From a virus, in the IMG/VR virus record IMGVR_UViG_3300007511_000030, positions 1 to 53,840 of that record: a stretch of 53,840 nt of DNA; one strand, given 5' to 3'. Under the pieces are notes generated by a model. It saw only the letters and a program-made list of their open reading frames with translations, did no database searches and was not told the DNA's origin. Below are positions 19,501 through 27,298 of the stretch, in pieces. Numbering within the stretch: the stretch's first letter is position 1; the number at the start of each line of letters is the position of its first letter. A program made the position numbers and the translations under genes.

Positions 19501-22500
19501 AGCACGAGAATCTCGTCACCAACGGTGACATCTACCGCTTGGCTGATTTTACGGGAGCAGAACGACCAAAACCCCGGCACCCGGATTCTGTATTTACTGA
19601 TTTTGGAGACCCAGAATTCCAGTCCCTCAGACGATCTATCAGAGAAATAGTTGTCGGGTTGCAGGGGTCGAACAAAGTTGCGAAGGGGCGTGGCCACGTT
19701 AAATCGATAACCGATACTTTAGGCCACGTTATCCACTCTGGCATTCTCTCTGAAGAAGATGTTACTGCCGTGATGAAGGCCTACAGGCCAATCAGCAGGA
19801 CGGACGACATGCTCCGTCAAAAACAAAATTACAACGCGACAGGCCAGTTGGCTAAATTTGAGCGCCGGACTTACGCTGACGAGGAACGTGACGATGCTCT
19901 GCACTGGTTTGCTTTTGACACCGCGCGCCTTTTAAATAATTCTGGATCCCAGATATCTGACCCGCATTTAGTCAACATACAAGACAGGACCATTGAGGGT
20001 CTGGCTTACGTGCTCAATGGTCAAATCAAAAGCAAAGAGCTAAAAGCTAAATTCCCAATGCTGGACGCATTCGGCGATATGTTCGCCCCGTTGCGTGTCG
20101 GAGGTAAGCATCCACTACTTGATACCCTTGGCAGACGCACGGCAATTCCCCAGGAATATTCCGTTGAATACGTCGGTCAGCTTTTGGAATCAATGACCCC
20201 ACAGCGGTTTGATGCGGTCATGTCATTCGTTGGGCGCGGCATAGGAAGAGCGAGCGACTCATCGCCCGTAGTCTTTTGGCACGGCACAGCCAGCGGACCG
20301 ATCGAGGCCACCCCCGAATTTAAAGTAAACATGTCTGATTCCGGCTCTGTCTGGGGGCCGGGCTTCTATGTCACTTATGGCGAGAACGCCAGGAAGGCTG
20401 CGACTTTTTACGCCAGCGGTGCTGTTTCCAGCCGTAGCTACGAATTCCGCATCAGAGACGCATTGGAGAAAGGCGCCCTGACCGACAAGGAAGCGGAAGA
20501 AATGCTCGGTGTCGCGCTCGATCTGCTCGATGCCCGAAATGTTATCCGGCACAACAATGCCCTGCTTCGCCGAATCGAGCAGGAGATCACCTACGAAGAT
20601 CCCAGCATGACGTTTGAGGATCTCAACAAGAATTCACGAATCGCCAGAAGCATTCGTGAATCTAAAGAATACATGCGGGTCGCTGGCGATGTCGAACGCT
20701 TCGCGCAAGACATGCTCCGCGAACACGGCATTGGCGATGACCCCCACATGATCCCGATGGTTGCCCACATTAACCATCCAGTTGACTTCAGAGATGCTCG
20801 GTCTTACGACATGAACAGCCCCCTGATTAGAGAAATTGTAGAACTTGGATCAACGATGGGTGTGCTTGATTCATTCGCGCTGCGCCGAATTGACGCCAAC
20901 TTCAGCCGACCACTAAACGGAAGCGACACATACAAAGCGCTTGTCGACGCATTTCACGCCAATCAAAACTCGCTTGGCAAGAGACACGCAAAAGAACTTC
21001 TGGCCAAGTTCCTGAAAGATGAGCTTGGCTACGATGGGATGACATACACGCACGGTTTTGTTGACCATAATGGGGATGAAACTCTGTTTGATGGGGCTGT
21101 GGTTTGGGATCAGAGCCAGGTCAAAGCGCTGACAGCAAAAGAGTTTGACGGCACGTCAGACGTATTCAGCCAGCACGTTATTCAACCGCGAGCTGATGTG
21201 GTCGATGGCGTAACCCCGAACGGCATTTTGATGTCCGCACACATCGCAGACGCCCGCGCAAGAAACAATGCGATGAACTTCTCTGCAATCGGTAACTCCC
21301 TGGAAGAAGGAGGCACATCGCCCCGTCTGGTCGATACGATGCGGAATATGCTTAAGGGCAAGAAAGCCACCGACTCTGATATACGGGAGGTGCGGAAAGT
21401 TGCTCGCGGCTTGCAGCTCAGAACCAACTCCAGTCGGATCCGCGCTTGGGGCGGCAATTGGTTTGCTGACTGGGTGGCCCCAGTCGAAGGCACCGGATAC
21501 TATGAAAGTCACCACATCATGCTCGCTGGCAAGATCATGCCAATCATCAAGCGCTTGAACGACGCAACTTCTGGCCACAATGTCAAAGGCGCAATGAAGA
21601 GATGGATGTCGAAATCCAATCCGCTATCTAAGAACATGACGGCGGAAGAAGAAAAAATTGCGAAGGCGCTCAGACGGGCTCCAGGGAATAAATACGAGAA
21701 GTCGTTGACCCCCGCTGGTCGAGAAACACTAGCAATGATTCGCGGTATGTTCGCCGACGAGATAAATGAAATGGAGAAGGCCGGAATCATTACTGGCCGA
21801 ATCGAAAACTACTTCCCCCAGATTTGGAGCACAGAGAAGATCCGTAGAAACATGGATGACTTCAGACGGGGGATGGCCAGGTATTTTGTCCACGAAGCTC
21901 AGGACCGTGGAGAGACATTATCAATGTCTGATGCGCTACACCGAGCTGATGGAATGACTGAGACGCTCCTGCTTGAAGACGGCATCAATCTCCCCCCCGC
22001 TGGCGGTGGAAGTCGGGACAAGGTAACTGACCACATCGACTACCAGAGGCTGATCCGTCTGGATCAGTACCCCGAGATGGTTGATGCGCTCGAGCCCTTC
22101 CTCGAAAACAATCTGCGCGACGTGCTCGTCAAGTACCTTGATGGCACAACATCCAGGCTGCTGTTCCACAACAAGTTTGGCGTCAAGAACCACGGCTTCT
22201 ACGCATACAAGAAAGTCATCCAAGAAGGCGAAGAAGGAATCATTGATCTTCTCGTTTCTGACTCAATCAAGATGCGTCCCATTAAGGGAAGAGTCGGGGG
22301 CGAGGCTGTCGTAGAGCACGCTAACTTCAAGCACCGGGTCATCAACGCACCTTACAGTGCAGAGTCACGAAATGACGCCGCAGTTGCTGTACGTCAAGCA
22401 ATGGATCTGTACCGCAACCGTGGCGCTCTCGCCGCCAAGAAATATCTCGATGATCTGTCTGAAGAGCCGAACCCGGAATGGGGTAAGCGAGTCGATGCGA

Positions 22501-23903
22501 TTGTCGCTGCAATGAAGATTGTTCAGGAAGATCCGGTCATCCATTCTCAGGAACTCGATCACATCGAAATGATGATGAACGCACTTCAGCGTAAACCCAT
22601 CGATGGTGGCAGCCGGTTCTTTGAGCCCCAACATAACTTATCGAAGAAGGCGCGCAACTTCACCGCAGTCACATTGCTTGGATGGACGGCACTGACGTCT
22701 ACCACTGACCCGGTGCTGCCTCTAATCCGTTCGGGATCAATTAAGGCTTGGCTCCGAGGAATGCGTGACTGGGCCAAAAACCCGAACTACCGGGACATGA
22801 TGCGCGAATCCGGCATAGCCATCGAGAACCTCGTGCATGAGCGACTGGTTCACCAGTACGGTGTGGACGGATCGAAACTTGCAACATCTTTCTTCAATGC
22901 AACGATGCTGACTCCGTGGACTCAGATGCAACGAGAGTGGGCAGGATTGGTCGGATACAACTGGTTCAAGGCCGAGCAGAAAAATTACTTCCAATACGGC
23001 AAAGATAGTCGACGAGGTAAGAGAGCGTTTCGTGTTTTGAAATCGTACGGCCTCGAGCATCTGATGAAAGATGGCGCCTACCAGCTCGATACACCGAACG
23101 ATATCGGCTCAGACGACGCTCTAAAGATGTCGCTGATTAAATTTGCTAACCAGTCCATCTACGCCCCCAACCCGAACGACATCCCAATGTGGGGTCAAAC
23201 ACCGATCGGGGCTATGGTGTTCCAGTTAAAGTCATTCCCGATGATGATGGGCCGTATGGTCGGTGGACGTAATGAAACCACGGGGATCATTCAGGAATTC
23301 AAAGCCGGGAACAAAACCCCCCTGCTCTATTTCGCGGCGATTGCCCCGTGGTTTGGTGCCGGATCACTGGCAGCCAAGGATTACGCGCAATTCCGTGGTG
23401 GCGATACCGAACGCGAGTCAGCCCTTCGAGAGCGATCTCTTAACAAGTCACTCGACTCGATCGGCTTGGAAGAATTAGCAGAGACGCTCGGCTATGATCC
23501 GCGCCTCCATCCAGACATGGACGCATGGCTCGGCAACTACGTTGAAGGCTTCGGGCATCTGGGTGGCTTGTCGTTACTCGGTGAGTTGATGCACAGCGCT
23601 GCTGCCAACGCAGACAACGGGCAGTACGGCGTGAACAGAATCATGTCGGCACTCCTTGGCCCCAGCTTCAGTCACACACAAGGAGCGATTGAAGTATTCC
23701 AGGGCGCTCACTCGATGATAAGGGGCGACGAAGCACCGGGGAAACGCAGGGCAGCGGCCAGACAAGTTGCCAGTCGCATCCCGATTCTTGGTGGAATCCG
23801 GGCGTTTAGGGAAGGTGTTGTGGATTCAGTCGCAGGAGAAGCGACTGCTCGGAAAAGCAAATCAAGTGGAAGTTGGGGATCTGGCTGGGGATCTAGCTGG
23901 TAA
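13593..23903 (+). CDS. giant polyvalent ejection protein (zincin + ADP-ribosyltransferase-like domains)
   Basis: This 3436-residue protein (roughly 380 kDa) ends the internal-virion cluster, where T7 has gp16. Visible parts in order: a helical start; glycine-rich hydrophobic segments at about 123-160 and 209-240 that could insert in membranes; a Pro/Thr-rich linker (486-560) and a long charged middle; a zinc metallopeptidase motif HEVGH at 1444-1448; and an ART-PolyVal-like domain at about 2225-2515, with WHGT, then GPGFYVT, and a closing FDGAVVWDQSQVKAL. The C-terminal 420 residues resemble the large polyvalent-protein-associated domain LPD38 and end in a Ser/Gly/Trp tail. Polyvalent proteins are known to enter the host with the DNA and act early. 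No lysozyme or transglycosylase motif was seen. The reading frame is unbroken, and the gene takes about a fifth of the window. Confidence 0.85.
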   Translation: MPTLNELIAQQSNINENSDQWDYDVESIDKSKVLSDPRVLADMRRLFEVEGGKFDSDEDMVNYWYRLQSGGDTNLLLAGRLLAEASNDDQEMKRIKSRLARVRQHMPGPGEEGHPGWWEWTRGYVGNALWDITNFGGIGLAAKGIRGAALAGKIAKGKTATSAIGKKRMAQVGALEAGISGGQEAALNTMGQLRDIEIGVQDEFDYGELGLATGFGVLIGGVIGGAISGGATWFVGTRALSNIQKLRSAGWRDEDIAQLGEQQFKEAWQQSLPAPHIERTVPGDTIGMFNDPSMFEDGVPSGRPLTEEEVENLDRAPHYGSDTMSEEELALGAGIEPTRSPDSGLDAEERLLAEQRRQVEEELVDLRLSAEGSGPESTLWDQIQEAATRLSNIRKLQNWKARILREQAEIDAMLASNDPKRIEIGRIRTIDNAKTRAEYETLLRRVALDPSELDQLDQTLDQPSFLQSAETSWGADNLNAGQVIDPAGPPKPPEQVGPPKPSEPEPSSEAAAIGARGEPLPDTAPTTDATPTADTAPTTGDTATTTADAEPAQTKGRPKKLKDTHRQYLLDNNIVTEQQLEKTRPQRLAYKLAQHAGLGVKRPDGSNKTTEEILAEFDEWKTKADEDAASVEANETPVGETAASSAPKSAEDALVALSTEMILANPDSFLDRTIVFNRIEQNGLPKDVQDAMKDQWLTIMNQEPKSHHFLEGLNDEDAKWINREVGKRWKQIEQNATPMLMANPAMKEMYGSVDGFLKAARVRLEQQVRADYLEGKIGPRKRKKSATQTAIDKVEGSLGPRTDEQKTSAEIIAENLRIAREAKAQRDLERAVPQEAAPDEGTKTTARLTGEAQERGIQGETEARAYADLTGTKSPIKFRATGTERLSDTKRVDTENVDARRQREEAIEDAKSRADKGDAQATEELLELQKMGERVFKPAFAKKGQEAWYDPTTGRVFSNRNNINVANKIAEDVDLGPKVTPDAAHNAAAERRRVTLAEAIKNIKAKIDRNALLTEKEAVAYPEMQDELARLEARLGPKQEKSPDKTPEQVDDAELIYDEDGLESAVTPDEAGATVVQTGRRQVTNEDGDVEILDSVARTPEEHTVAITRAFQDYQESGNPQTLQDAIKRINEEFALEGTSIAIPEPSVQPGVRKGDRVVAIVKRDGDLSERKSKRVISQNQIAAGKGYRDLLGNAKEEDWIVGSVPRGISASDPNFAKHFVPDTPDDAPAIAKIPEGQPGSDQTSIDTFAAQTFELFSTPKTGGRVVTGPFSDIYEKILQVGTKYSEYFDNAAYKDGRIVITGSNLDRVILDLGHGFPESKKGGFAKTIDEHRDRVTMLETMLEVRRQLAPNGIRRQDEDLTQATDRLVNNIFSESDEATKTVARSVLQKLSIAYKLSPSGAPGRAPIIQANQDGGFGFAHGKNTIEVGDLGNGYAPNAGRLIHEVGHWAWDNILTDADKIEYLQMFNRYYNEDGSLNLAALEGRTIDNALIRTNALEGPGEFFASQLERWATQNVYRNEIGNETFWVRMVNYMKAIFDRYMDGRRIDPEMERLFKKILPANEARAAALRGPTTRAGTRAGQAIMNRAWALDDIMERLEGSLEGEDIEQSLFVPVELMHYLYSIGGGADGKNPLNAVAPIKSEIARASRELKDALNIPEGINFDRSIEVLSDIDPSSMEFVRRTELVRRLLDEGIVAEQPNVPMRPIRDIVEDIRQRLAKKFYNTEGEHYRTDNMPPSVKKYAYKNANGDYRAPGRKGGGRGRKYAAAAKQREKRKERVAKDLEKAQNMVAKDNGAPPVNSPSLKTLSDDELLTLWEQHSTGKFGKQIANEYGARVAARPLPVDPVEIPNEVFEMNTKDLLVAGRDAWRSGDSGRLHQVLYEYGRRAHNKNNPDNKIQAVRSKHVIDIMTRELADTVGDEANDGIPASARANVREILTQFSNRNPARQVAERRIMYRLLALAGRTQPGPEHENLVTNGDIYRLADFTGAERPKPRHPDSVFTDFGDPEFQSLRRSIREIVVGLQGSNKVAKGRGHVKSITDTLGHVIHSGILSEEDVTAVMKAYRPISRTDDMLRQKQNYNATGQLAKFERRTYADEERDDALHWFAFDTARLLNNSGSQISDPHLVNIQDRTIEGLAYVLNGQIKSKELKAKFPMLDAFGDMFAPLRVGGKHPLLDTLGRRTAIPQEYSVEYVGQLLESMTPQRFDAVMSFVGRGIGRASDSSPVVFWHGTASGPIEATPEFKVNMSDSGSVWGPGFYVTYGENARKAATFYASGAVSSRSYEFRIRDALEKGALTDKEAEEMLGVALDLLDARNVIRHNNALLRRIEQEITYEDPSMTFEDLNKNSRIARSIRESKEYMRVAGDVERFAQDMLREHGIGDDPHMIPMVAHINHPVDFRDARSYDMNSPLIREIVELGSTMGVLDSFALRRIDANFSRPLNGSDTYKALVDAFHANQNSLGKRHAKELLAKFLKDELGYDGMTYTHGFVDHNGDETLFDGAVVWDQSQVKALTAKEFDGTSDVFSQHVIQPRADVVDGVTPNGILMSAHIADARARNNAMNFSAIGNSLEEGGTSPRLVDTMRNMLKGKKATDSDIREVRKVARGLQLRTNSSRIRAWGGNWFADWVAPVEGTGYYESHHIMLAGKIMPIIKRLNDATSGHNVKGAMKRWMSKSNPLSKNMTAEEEKIAKALRRAPGNKYEKSLTPAGRETLAMIRGMFADEINEMEKAGIITGRIENYFPQIWSTEKIRRNMDDFRRGMARYFVHEAQDRGETLSMSDALHRADGMTETLLLEDGINLPPAGGGSRDKVTDHIDYQRLIRLDQYPEMVDALEPFLENNLRDVLVKYLDGTTSRLLFHNKFGVKNHGFYAYKKVIQEGEEGIIDLLVSDSIKMRPIKGRVGGEAVVEHANFKHRVINAPYSAESRNDAAVAVRQAMDLYRNRGALAAKKYLDDLSEEPNPEWGKRVDAIVAAMKIVQEDPVIHSQELDHIEMMMNALQRKPIDGGSRFFEPQHNLSKKARNFTAVTLLGWTALTSTTDPVLPLIRSGSIKAWLRGMRDWAKNPNYRDMMRESGIAIENLVHERLVHQYGVDGSKLATSFFNATMLTPWTQMQREWAGLVGYNWFKAEQKNYFQYGKDSRRGKRAFRVLKSYGLEHLMKDGAYQLDTPNDIGSDDALKMSLIKFANQSIYAPNPNDIPMWGQTPIGAMVFQLKSFPMMMGRMVGGRNETTGIIQEFKAGNKTPLLYFAAIAPWFGAGSLAAKDYAQFRGGDTERESALRERSLNKSLDSIGLEELAETLGYDPRLHPDMDAWLGNYVEGFGHLGGLSLLGELMHSAAANADNGQYGVNRIMSALLGPSFSHTQGAIEVFQGAHSMIRGDEAPGKRRAAARQVASRIPILGGIRAFREGVVDSVAGEATARKSKSSGSWGSGWGSSW

Positions 23904-24147
23904 TCTCGTCTGAGCCCATCTCTTCCCTGAGCTCTATCGTAAGACGAGCTGACAGAAACGCCGGGGTGCCCTGCCCCATCCACGCTCCTATGACGTTGAA
24001 CTCAAAGTATTCGATCGCTTCTTCGAAGGCCATGCCATCGGCTTCAAGCAGTTCAATACACTTCTCTTCGTCCAGCAAGATAAACGTGTCTGAGAATCGG
24101 CGGACAACGCCGATGACTGCGGACTCAAACCCATCAGGCACTAGCAT
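23893..24147 (-). CDS. small early phage protein, unknown function
   Basis: The 84-residue product (start at the ATG of MLVPDGFESA) contains FEEAIEYFEFNVIGAWMGQGTP, a segment I recall from many small phage proteins of unknown role. An upstream in-frame ATG at 24177 has a GAGGAG before it but lies deep in the previous gene; GGGAG precedes 24147 by about 10 bases. The gene is last in the leftward recombination operon and overlaps the 3' end of the giant gene by 11 bases, tail to tail. Confidence 0.75.
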   Translation of the reverse strand: MLVPDGFESAVIGVVRRFSDTFILLDEEKCIELLEADGMAFEEAIEYFEFNVIGAWMGQGTPAFLSARLTIELREEMGSDEITS

Positions 24148-24331
24148 TCGTGTTGTGCTCCCGTAGCCAGTCTGCATACTCCTCTAACGTCAGCCCAAAT
24201 TTCTTGTCGAACCACCTGGCCCAACTAATGCCGGAGGGCGTTCGTTCGAACCGTCTTTTCCAGGCGTATCTCGCAGCATGGTGCCGTAACTGTAGTTGAT
24301 CCTGTTGATATTTCTGTTTATCGAAGGCCAC
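24134..24331 (-). CDS. small basic/aromatic phage protein, unknown function
   Basis: The product has about 66 residues and contains ERTPSGISWARWFDKKFG, a pattern I associate with small phage proteins of unknown role. No ATG is available; GTG at 24331 is chosen because it gives VAFDKQKYQQ, but TTG at 24343 is possible. Both lie inside the previous gene and lack a ribosome site, so the gene is probably translated by coupling. Basic N-terminal half (RHHAARYAWKRR) could bind nucleic acid. Confidence 0.6.
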   Translation of the reverse strand: MAFDKQKYQQDQLQLRHHAARYAWKRRFERTPSGISWARWFDKKFGLTLEEYADWLREHNTNASA

Positions 24332-24620
24332 ACTTAGCAACAATCAGTGCCCAGGCTTCACGCGCCGGGGCTTCTCTTATATCTGCATCTGCTTTCAAGT
24401 CAGCAAGTTGGTTCTCCAACTCTTCTTTATGTTTGAGCAAGTGTCTGACCTTGTCCTGCGCCTTCTTCACCTGACCTTCGTTGTCTCCGAACATAAGCCA
24501 TTGCAATCTGGCGCGAACACTGCTGATTTCGATGTCAATCTTGTTCAACTGTTTCTTCTTATCCCTGTAGGCAATAACGGCTGTCTGCCATTTATCGATC
24601 AATTCTTCTGTGTTTTTCAT
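24318..24620 (-). CDS. coiled-coil protein in recombination operon, unknown function
   Basis: The 100-residue product is nearly all charged helix (ELIDKWQTAVIAYRDKKKQ, then KKAQDKVRHLLKHKEELEN) and probably forms a coiled coil. The ATG at 24620 has GGAG seven bases upstream and overlaps the exonuclease stop as ATGA; a longer frame to 24659 lies inside the exonuclease gene and is less likely. Being cotranscribed with the exonuclease, it may be a small regulatory or scaffolding partner, which is inference. Confidence 0.7.
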   Translation of the reverse strand: MKNTEELIDKWQTAVIAYRDKKKQLNKIDIEISSVRARLQWLMFGDNEGQVKKAQDKVRHLLKHKEELENQLADLKADADIREAPAREAWALIVAKCGLR

Positions 24621-25435
24621 TCGAGCTCCAAGGGGTAGTAAGCGTTGTACTGTCCGCAAGTTGCTTCAGCAGGTTCATCGTGAAGTAAGCACCACCATTT
24701 TTTAAAATGGTTTGGCTTGTCCACGGGCACTGCATTTTCGCAGGTAACGCAGGTCTTAGGAATATCCGCCTCAGACGGATTCCAGCATACCTGCTGCCTG
24801 AAACACATTCGACATCTCCAATCGTCTGACGATCTCGAGATCTTCCTTGCCTGGTTGCGCATCACGACTTCGATGCGATGCTGCATATTCGAAAAAACGA
24901 ATGGGTCAAAGTCGATGTACTCCGCATGGTACTCGGACGTGTTCTTGTTATATGCGATGAAAAACGATCGCTCGAAATTTCCCAGCCCCATCATCAACTG
25001 GCACTGAGCCACGTATTTGGGGTGACTCTTTGCGACCCCATGCTTCTTAAACTTCTTCCAATTAGAGTCATTCATGCTTTTGACTTCTAACAAAAGCAGC
25101 TCTTCATCAATGACGACTCGACCATCCATGTGAGCACGAACGTGGCCACCGTGATCGGTTAATTCATATTGCCGTCCAGTGATGTTGTCTTTCTCAAAAA
25201 CATCCAGACCTGCTGTCTTCATGTCGGCAACGACAATGTCTTCAATCTTGTGCCCAAGCAAAAAGATTCGCTTAAGTTTCGGGCTTATCGGATCTTCTGG
25301 GAAGCCTCGCAACGAGTACGCCAGATATGCCTCACACTCATTTCCAATAATCGAAGCGCCAATATATTGGCGAGGGGCTGACTCCTGATGTCGATCCCAG
25401 GCATTGAAATTTTCGAGAATGTCTTTGATCAACAT
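24617..25435 (-). CDS. Cas4/RecB-like PD-(D/E)XK exonuclease with Fe-S cysteines
   Basis: The 272-residue product has the RecB-type nuclease core: GHKIED at 61-66, Asp104 (AHMDGR), Glu117 and Lys119 (LEVKSM), and a YVAQCQLMMG helix at 141-150. Cys34 together with Cys208, Cys211 and Cys217 has the spacing C, CxxC, x5, C of the iron-sulphur cluster in Cas4 and AddB nucleases. A second cysteine set (Cys229, 232, 249, 260) at the C-terminus could bind zinc. It would resect DNA ends for the SSB-like and Sak4-like partners in the same operon. A strong terminator directly precedes its ATG and no ribosome site is visible, so expression must be unusual. Confidence 0.8.
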   Translation of the reverse strand: MLIKDILENFNAWDRHQESAPRQYIGASIIGNECEAYLAYSLRGFPEDPISPKLKRIFLLGHKIEDIVVADMKTAGLDVFEKDNITGRQYELTDHGGHVRAHMDGRVVIDEELLLLEVKSMNDSNWKKFKKHGVAKSHPKYVAQCQLMMGLGNFERSFFIAYNKNTSEYHAEYIDFDPFVFSNMQHRIEVVMRNQARKISRSSDDWRCRMCFRQQVCWNPSEADIPKTCVTCENAVPVDKPNHFKKWWCLLHDEPAEATCGQYNAYYPLELE

Positions 25436-25464
25436 AAAAAAAGGGGGGCGGTTTCCCGCCCCCC
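25436..25464 (-). terminator. strong intrinsic terminator abutting the exonuclease start
   Basis: Read leftward, a 9-bp G/C stem (GGGGGGCGG, CCGCCCCCC) with a four-base loop is followed by seven T, and the next three bases are the ATG of the exonuclease. It separates the SSB gene from the exonuclease within one operon. It may attenuate distal genes and leaves no room for a normal Shine-Dalgarno sequence. Confidence 0.85.
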
Positions 25465-25469
25465 AGTGG

Positions 25470-25979
25470 TCAGGCGAAGTTCAACTCGTCGTTAAAGAGA
25501 TGCGAGTCATCATCGGGTGAGGAGGAGGCACCCGAAGATGTGGGAGGCACCGCACCATTCGCCTGATAGTATGTCTTCACCTCGCGCTTAGGCCCATACA
25601 CATTGCCTGTTCGGGGATCTTTGCGTTCCTTGCTCATCCCGACCGACACACCAACACGCAATCCAGACAGTGTCGATATATCTCCGGGCTTATTGGGGTT
25701 GTCGTGACCCCCGAACTCGAGGATGGCCTTCAGTTTTTCCCGGCCAATTTTTTGAGCGATATCGCTTTCATTCTGGATGTTCAGCCAGTCGGTGATGGTG
25801 CCAGATCCACCTTCATCTCGGAACTCAACCTTCAGTTGTCGCCCCCGACCGCTCTTGGTCTTCACGATTTCGGCGTTAATCACCGAACAGTTGTAGTTGC
25901 CGGGTTCGAGGATCGCACTACCACCACGAACATCAACATTACCCAAATCTAAATCCGCAAAGCCTGTCCACTCACTCAT
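25470..25979 (-). CDS. single-stranded DNA-binding protein, DUF669-like
   Basis: The 169-residue product has a beta-rich core (GNYNCSVINAEIVKTKSGRG, LKVEFRDEGGSGTITDWLN, QKIGREKLKAILEFGG), a pattern of phage proteins grouped as DUF669 that act as SSBs. A flexible Ser/Pro stretch leads to an acidic tail (DDDSHLFNDELNF), as in SSBs that recruit partners. It overlaps the Sak4-like gene by ATGA. It would coat single strands made by the exonuclease and support annealing. The identification is by pattern and operon, not by search. Confidence 0.75.
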   Translation of the reverse strand: MSEWTGFADLDLGNVDVRGGSAILEPGNYNCSVINAEIVKTKSGRGRQLKVEFRDEGGSGTITDWLNIQNESDIAQKIGREKLKAILEFGGHDNPNKPGDISTLSGLRVGVSVGMSKERKDPRTGNVYGPKREVKTYYQANGAVPPTSSGASSSPDDDSHLFNDELNFA

Positions 25980-26794
25980 GATTTCTTCTCCTGTTTCTGT
26001 TTCTGCGCCTCAGCTTTGGCGCGTTTTGCCGTCTCAACCCACTTCCCATATTCGTTGTCGTCCATAGACATACGATCGAACAGGGATATGATGTTGTCGC
26101 ACCGCTCAACTGGCCGAAGCCGATTGCGCGGATCGCGAACTTTTCCGTGCCACCCCTTTACTTCTTCAGTGATGATGAAGCGCTCGATATGCACATGCGG
26201 TGGGTCGCCCGTCGTTCGGCGAATCCCGCACAACACATGATCGAATAGCGCTGGCACCTGCTTTGCCACCTTCTTTGATTTGAGCAGTGGCCAGTAATGC
26301 GTCTGGTCATTGTCGTCTTGCTCTTCAGCAGCAAGCGCAGTGATATAAATGTGCATGGGCAGATCACGCACATACTTCATGGCTCCAATAATTTGGGTAC
26401 TGTGCGCCCCGTACTTCTCGAAACCGTTGCTGCCAAATTCTTCTTCGGCCCACGCCATACATCGATCAGACAGTTCGGTAAGACTATCAATACAGAGCCA
26501 CTTGTACTTCTGTTTTTTGAAGTCGGGGGTATTCATCATCTTGATAATCCCCTTGAATGAATAGATCCCCTGCTCAGGATCGTTGACCCCGTCCCACGAC
26601 GAGAAGTCCAGGTAGTCGATGCCACAGTCCTCGATCGACTTAAGCCCCGCTTCACCACTAATGATGAACCCCGGCCCCAATGACTCTTGAAGGTATCGGC
26701 ATTGATAAGTCTTGCCGAACCCATGATGCGCCACTAACAATGTCTTGCTTGCTGACGCCACAGAACCGTCATTCGCTTTCTTCGGTTTGAACAT
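25976..26794 (-). CDS. Sak4-like RecA-fold ATPase (single-strand annealing)
   Basis: The 272-residue product has a Walker A motif AHHGFGKT (Lys28) and a Walker B-like KWLCIDSLTE near residue 103, with a RecA-fold spacing. An N-terminal KTLLVAHHGFGKTYQ start, an SGEAGLKSI turn and a KKVAKQVPALFDHVL segment are typical of the phage AAA_24/Sak4 group. Sak4 proteins promote single-strand annealing with a phage SSB, which is the neighbouring gene here. GGGAGGG four bases before the ATG is a strong ribosome site. The C-terminus ends in a Lys/Gln-rich tail. Confidence 0.8.
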   Translation of the reverse strand: MFKPKKANDGSVASASKTLLVAHHGFGKTYQCRYLQESLGPGFIISGEAGLKSIEDCGIDYLDFSSWDGVNDPEQGIYSFKGIIKMMNTPDFKKQKYKWLCIDSLTELSDRCMAWAEEEFGSNGFEKYGAHSTQIIGAMKYVRDLPMHIYITALAAEEQDDNDQTHYWPLLKSKKVAKQVPALFDHVLCGIRRTTGDPPHVHIERFIITEEVKGWHGKVRDPRNRLRPVERCDNIISLFDRMSMDDNEYGKWVETAKRAKAEAQKQKQEKKS

Positions 26795-27212
26795 TTTTCC
26801 CTCCCACTTCTTGGACGGACACTTTCGCCCCGCCCCGTGTTATTGAAAGAGCATCAGTGATGCCCTCCTTCTCTTCTTCATCGAGCCTCTCGTACGCCTT
26901 TCTCGATATCGAATATGTAGTTGTCACCCACTTCGGGGGCACAGGGCCGTATCGTTGTTTGAGTAACTCGGTATCCCAAGTCCATCTGGCCCCACGTTTA
27001 CAACGCACGAGGTATCCGTCAAGATCCATTGACCAATCGCCAATGTCCCTCGGGAATTCCTCTTTTAGTTCTTCGTCAATCTCGCTGAGGCGCTCTTTCG
27101 CAATCTTGATTCCGCGCTCAATATTCAGACGCTCGCGACATAACTGTGCCGCAGGGCTGAGGGGTTTCTCTTCCCCCCCTCCTGGCTCAAGATAGTCCCA
27201 GTCTTTCTCCAT
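26769..27212 (-). CDS. first gene of recombination operon, charged helical protein
   Basis: The start at ATG 27212 has AGGGGGAGC just upstream; a longer frame to 27296 would cross the operator and is rejected. The 147-residue product has a coiled-coil segment (CRERLNIERGIKIAKERLS) and a C-terminal domain with RWTWDTELLKQRYGPVP and TTYSISRKAYERLDE. I recall similar proteins beside phage exonuclease or Sak-type genes, of unproven role. It overlaps the Sak4-like gene by 26 bases. The gene is the first after the divergent promoter region. Confidence 0.7.
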   Translation of the reverse strand: MEKDWDYLEPGGGEEKPLSPAAQLCRERLNIERGIKIAKERLSEIDEELKEEFPRDIGDWSMDLDGYLVRCKRGARWTWDTELLKQRYGPVPPKWVTTTYSISRKAYERLDEEEKEGITDALSITRGGAKVSVQEVGGKNVQTEESE

Positions 27213-27235
27213 GATGCTCCCCCTGATGCTCTGCG

Positions 27236-27255
27236 TCACACCTGACCGGGTGTGA
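27236..27255. promoter_or_regulatory. palindromic operator between the divergent operons
   Basis: TCACACC and GGTGTGA are inverted with a six-base spacer (TGACCG). It lies 24 bases from the leftward start and 44 bases from the rightward regulator start. A related palindrome occurs at 44848-44862, upstream of the second leftward operon. It may bind the small regulator encoded next to it, or a host or integration-module regulator. A TATATGAT-like -10 may lie leftward near 27275-27282, without a good -35. Confidence 0.5.
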
Positions 27256-27298
27256 TTTGGATGCGAGTAGTGTATCATATACCGAACGGAGCGCAAGC

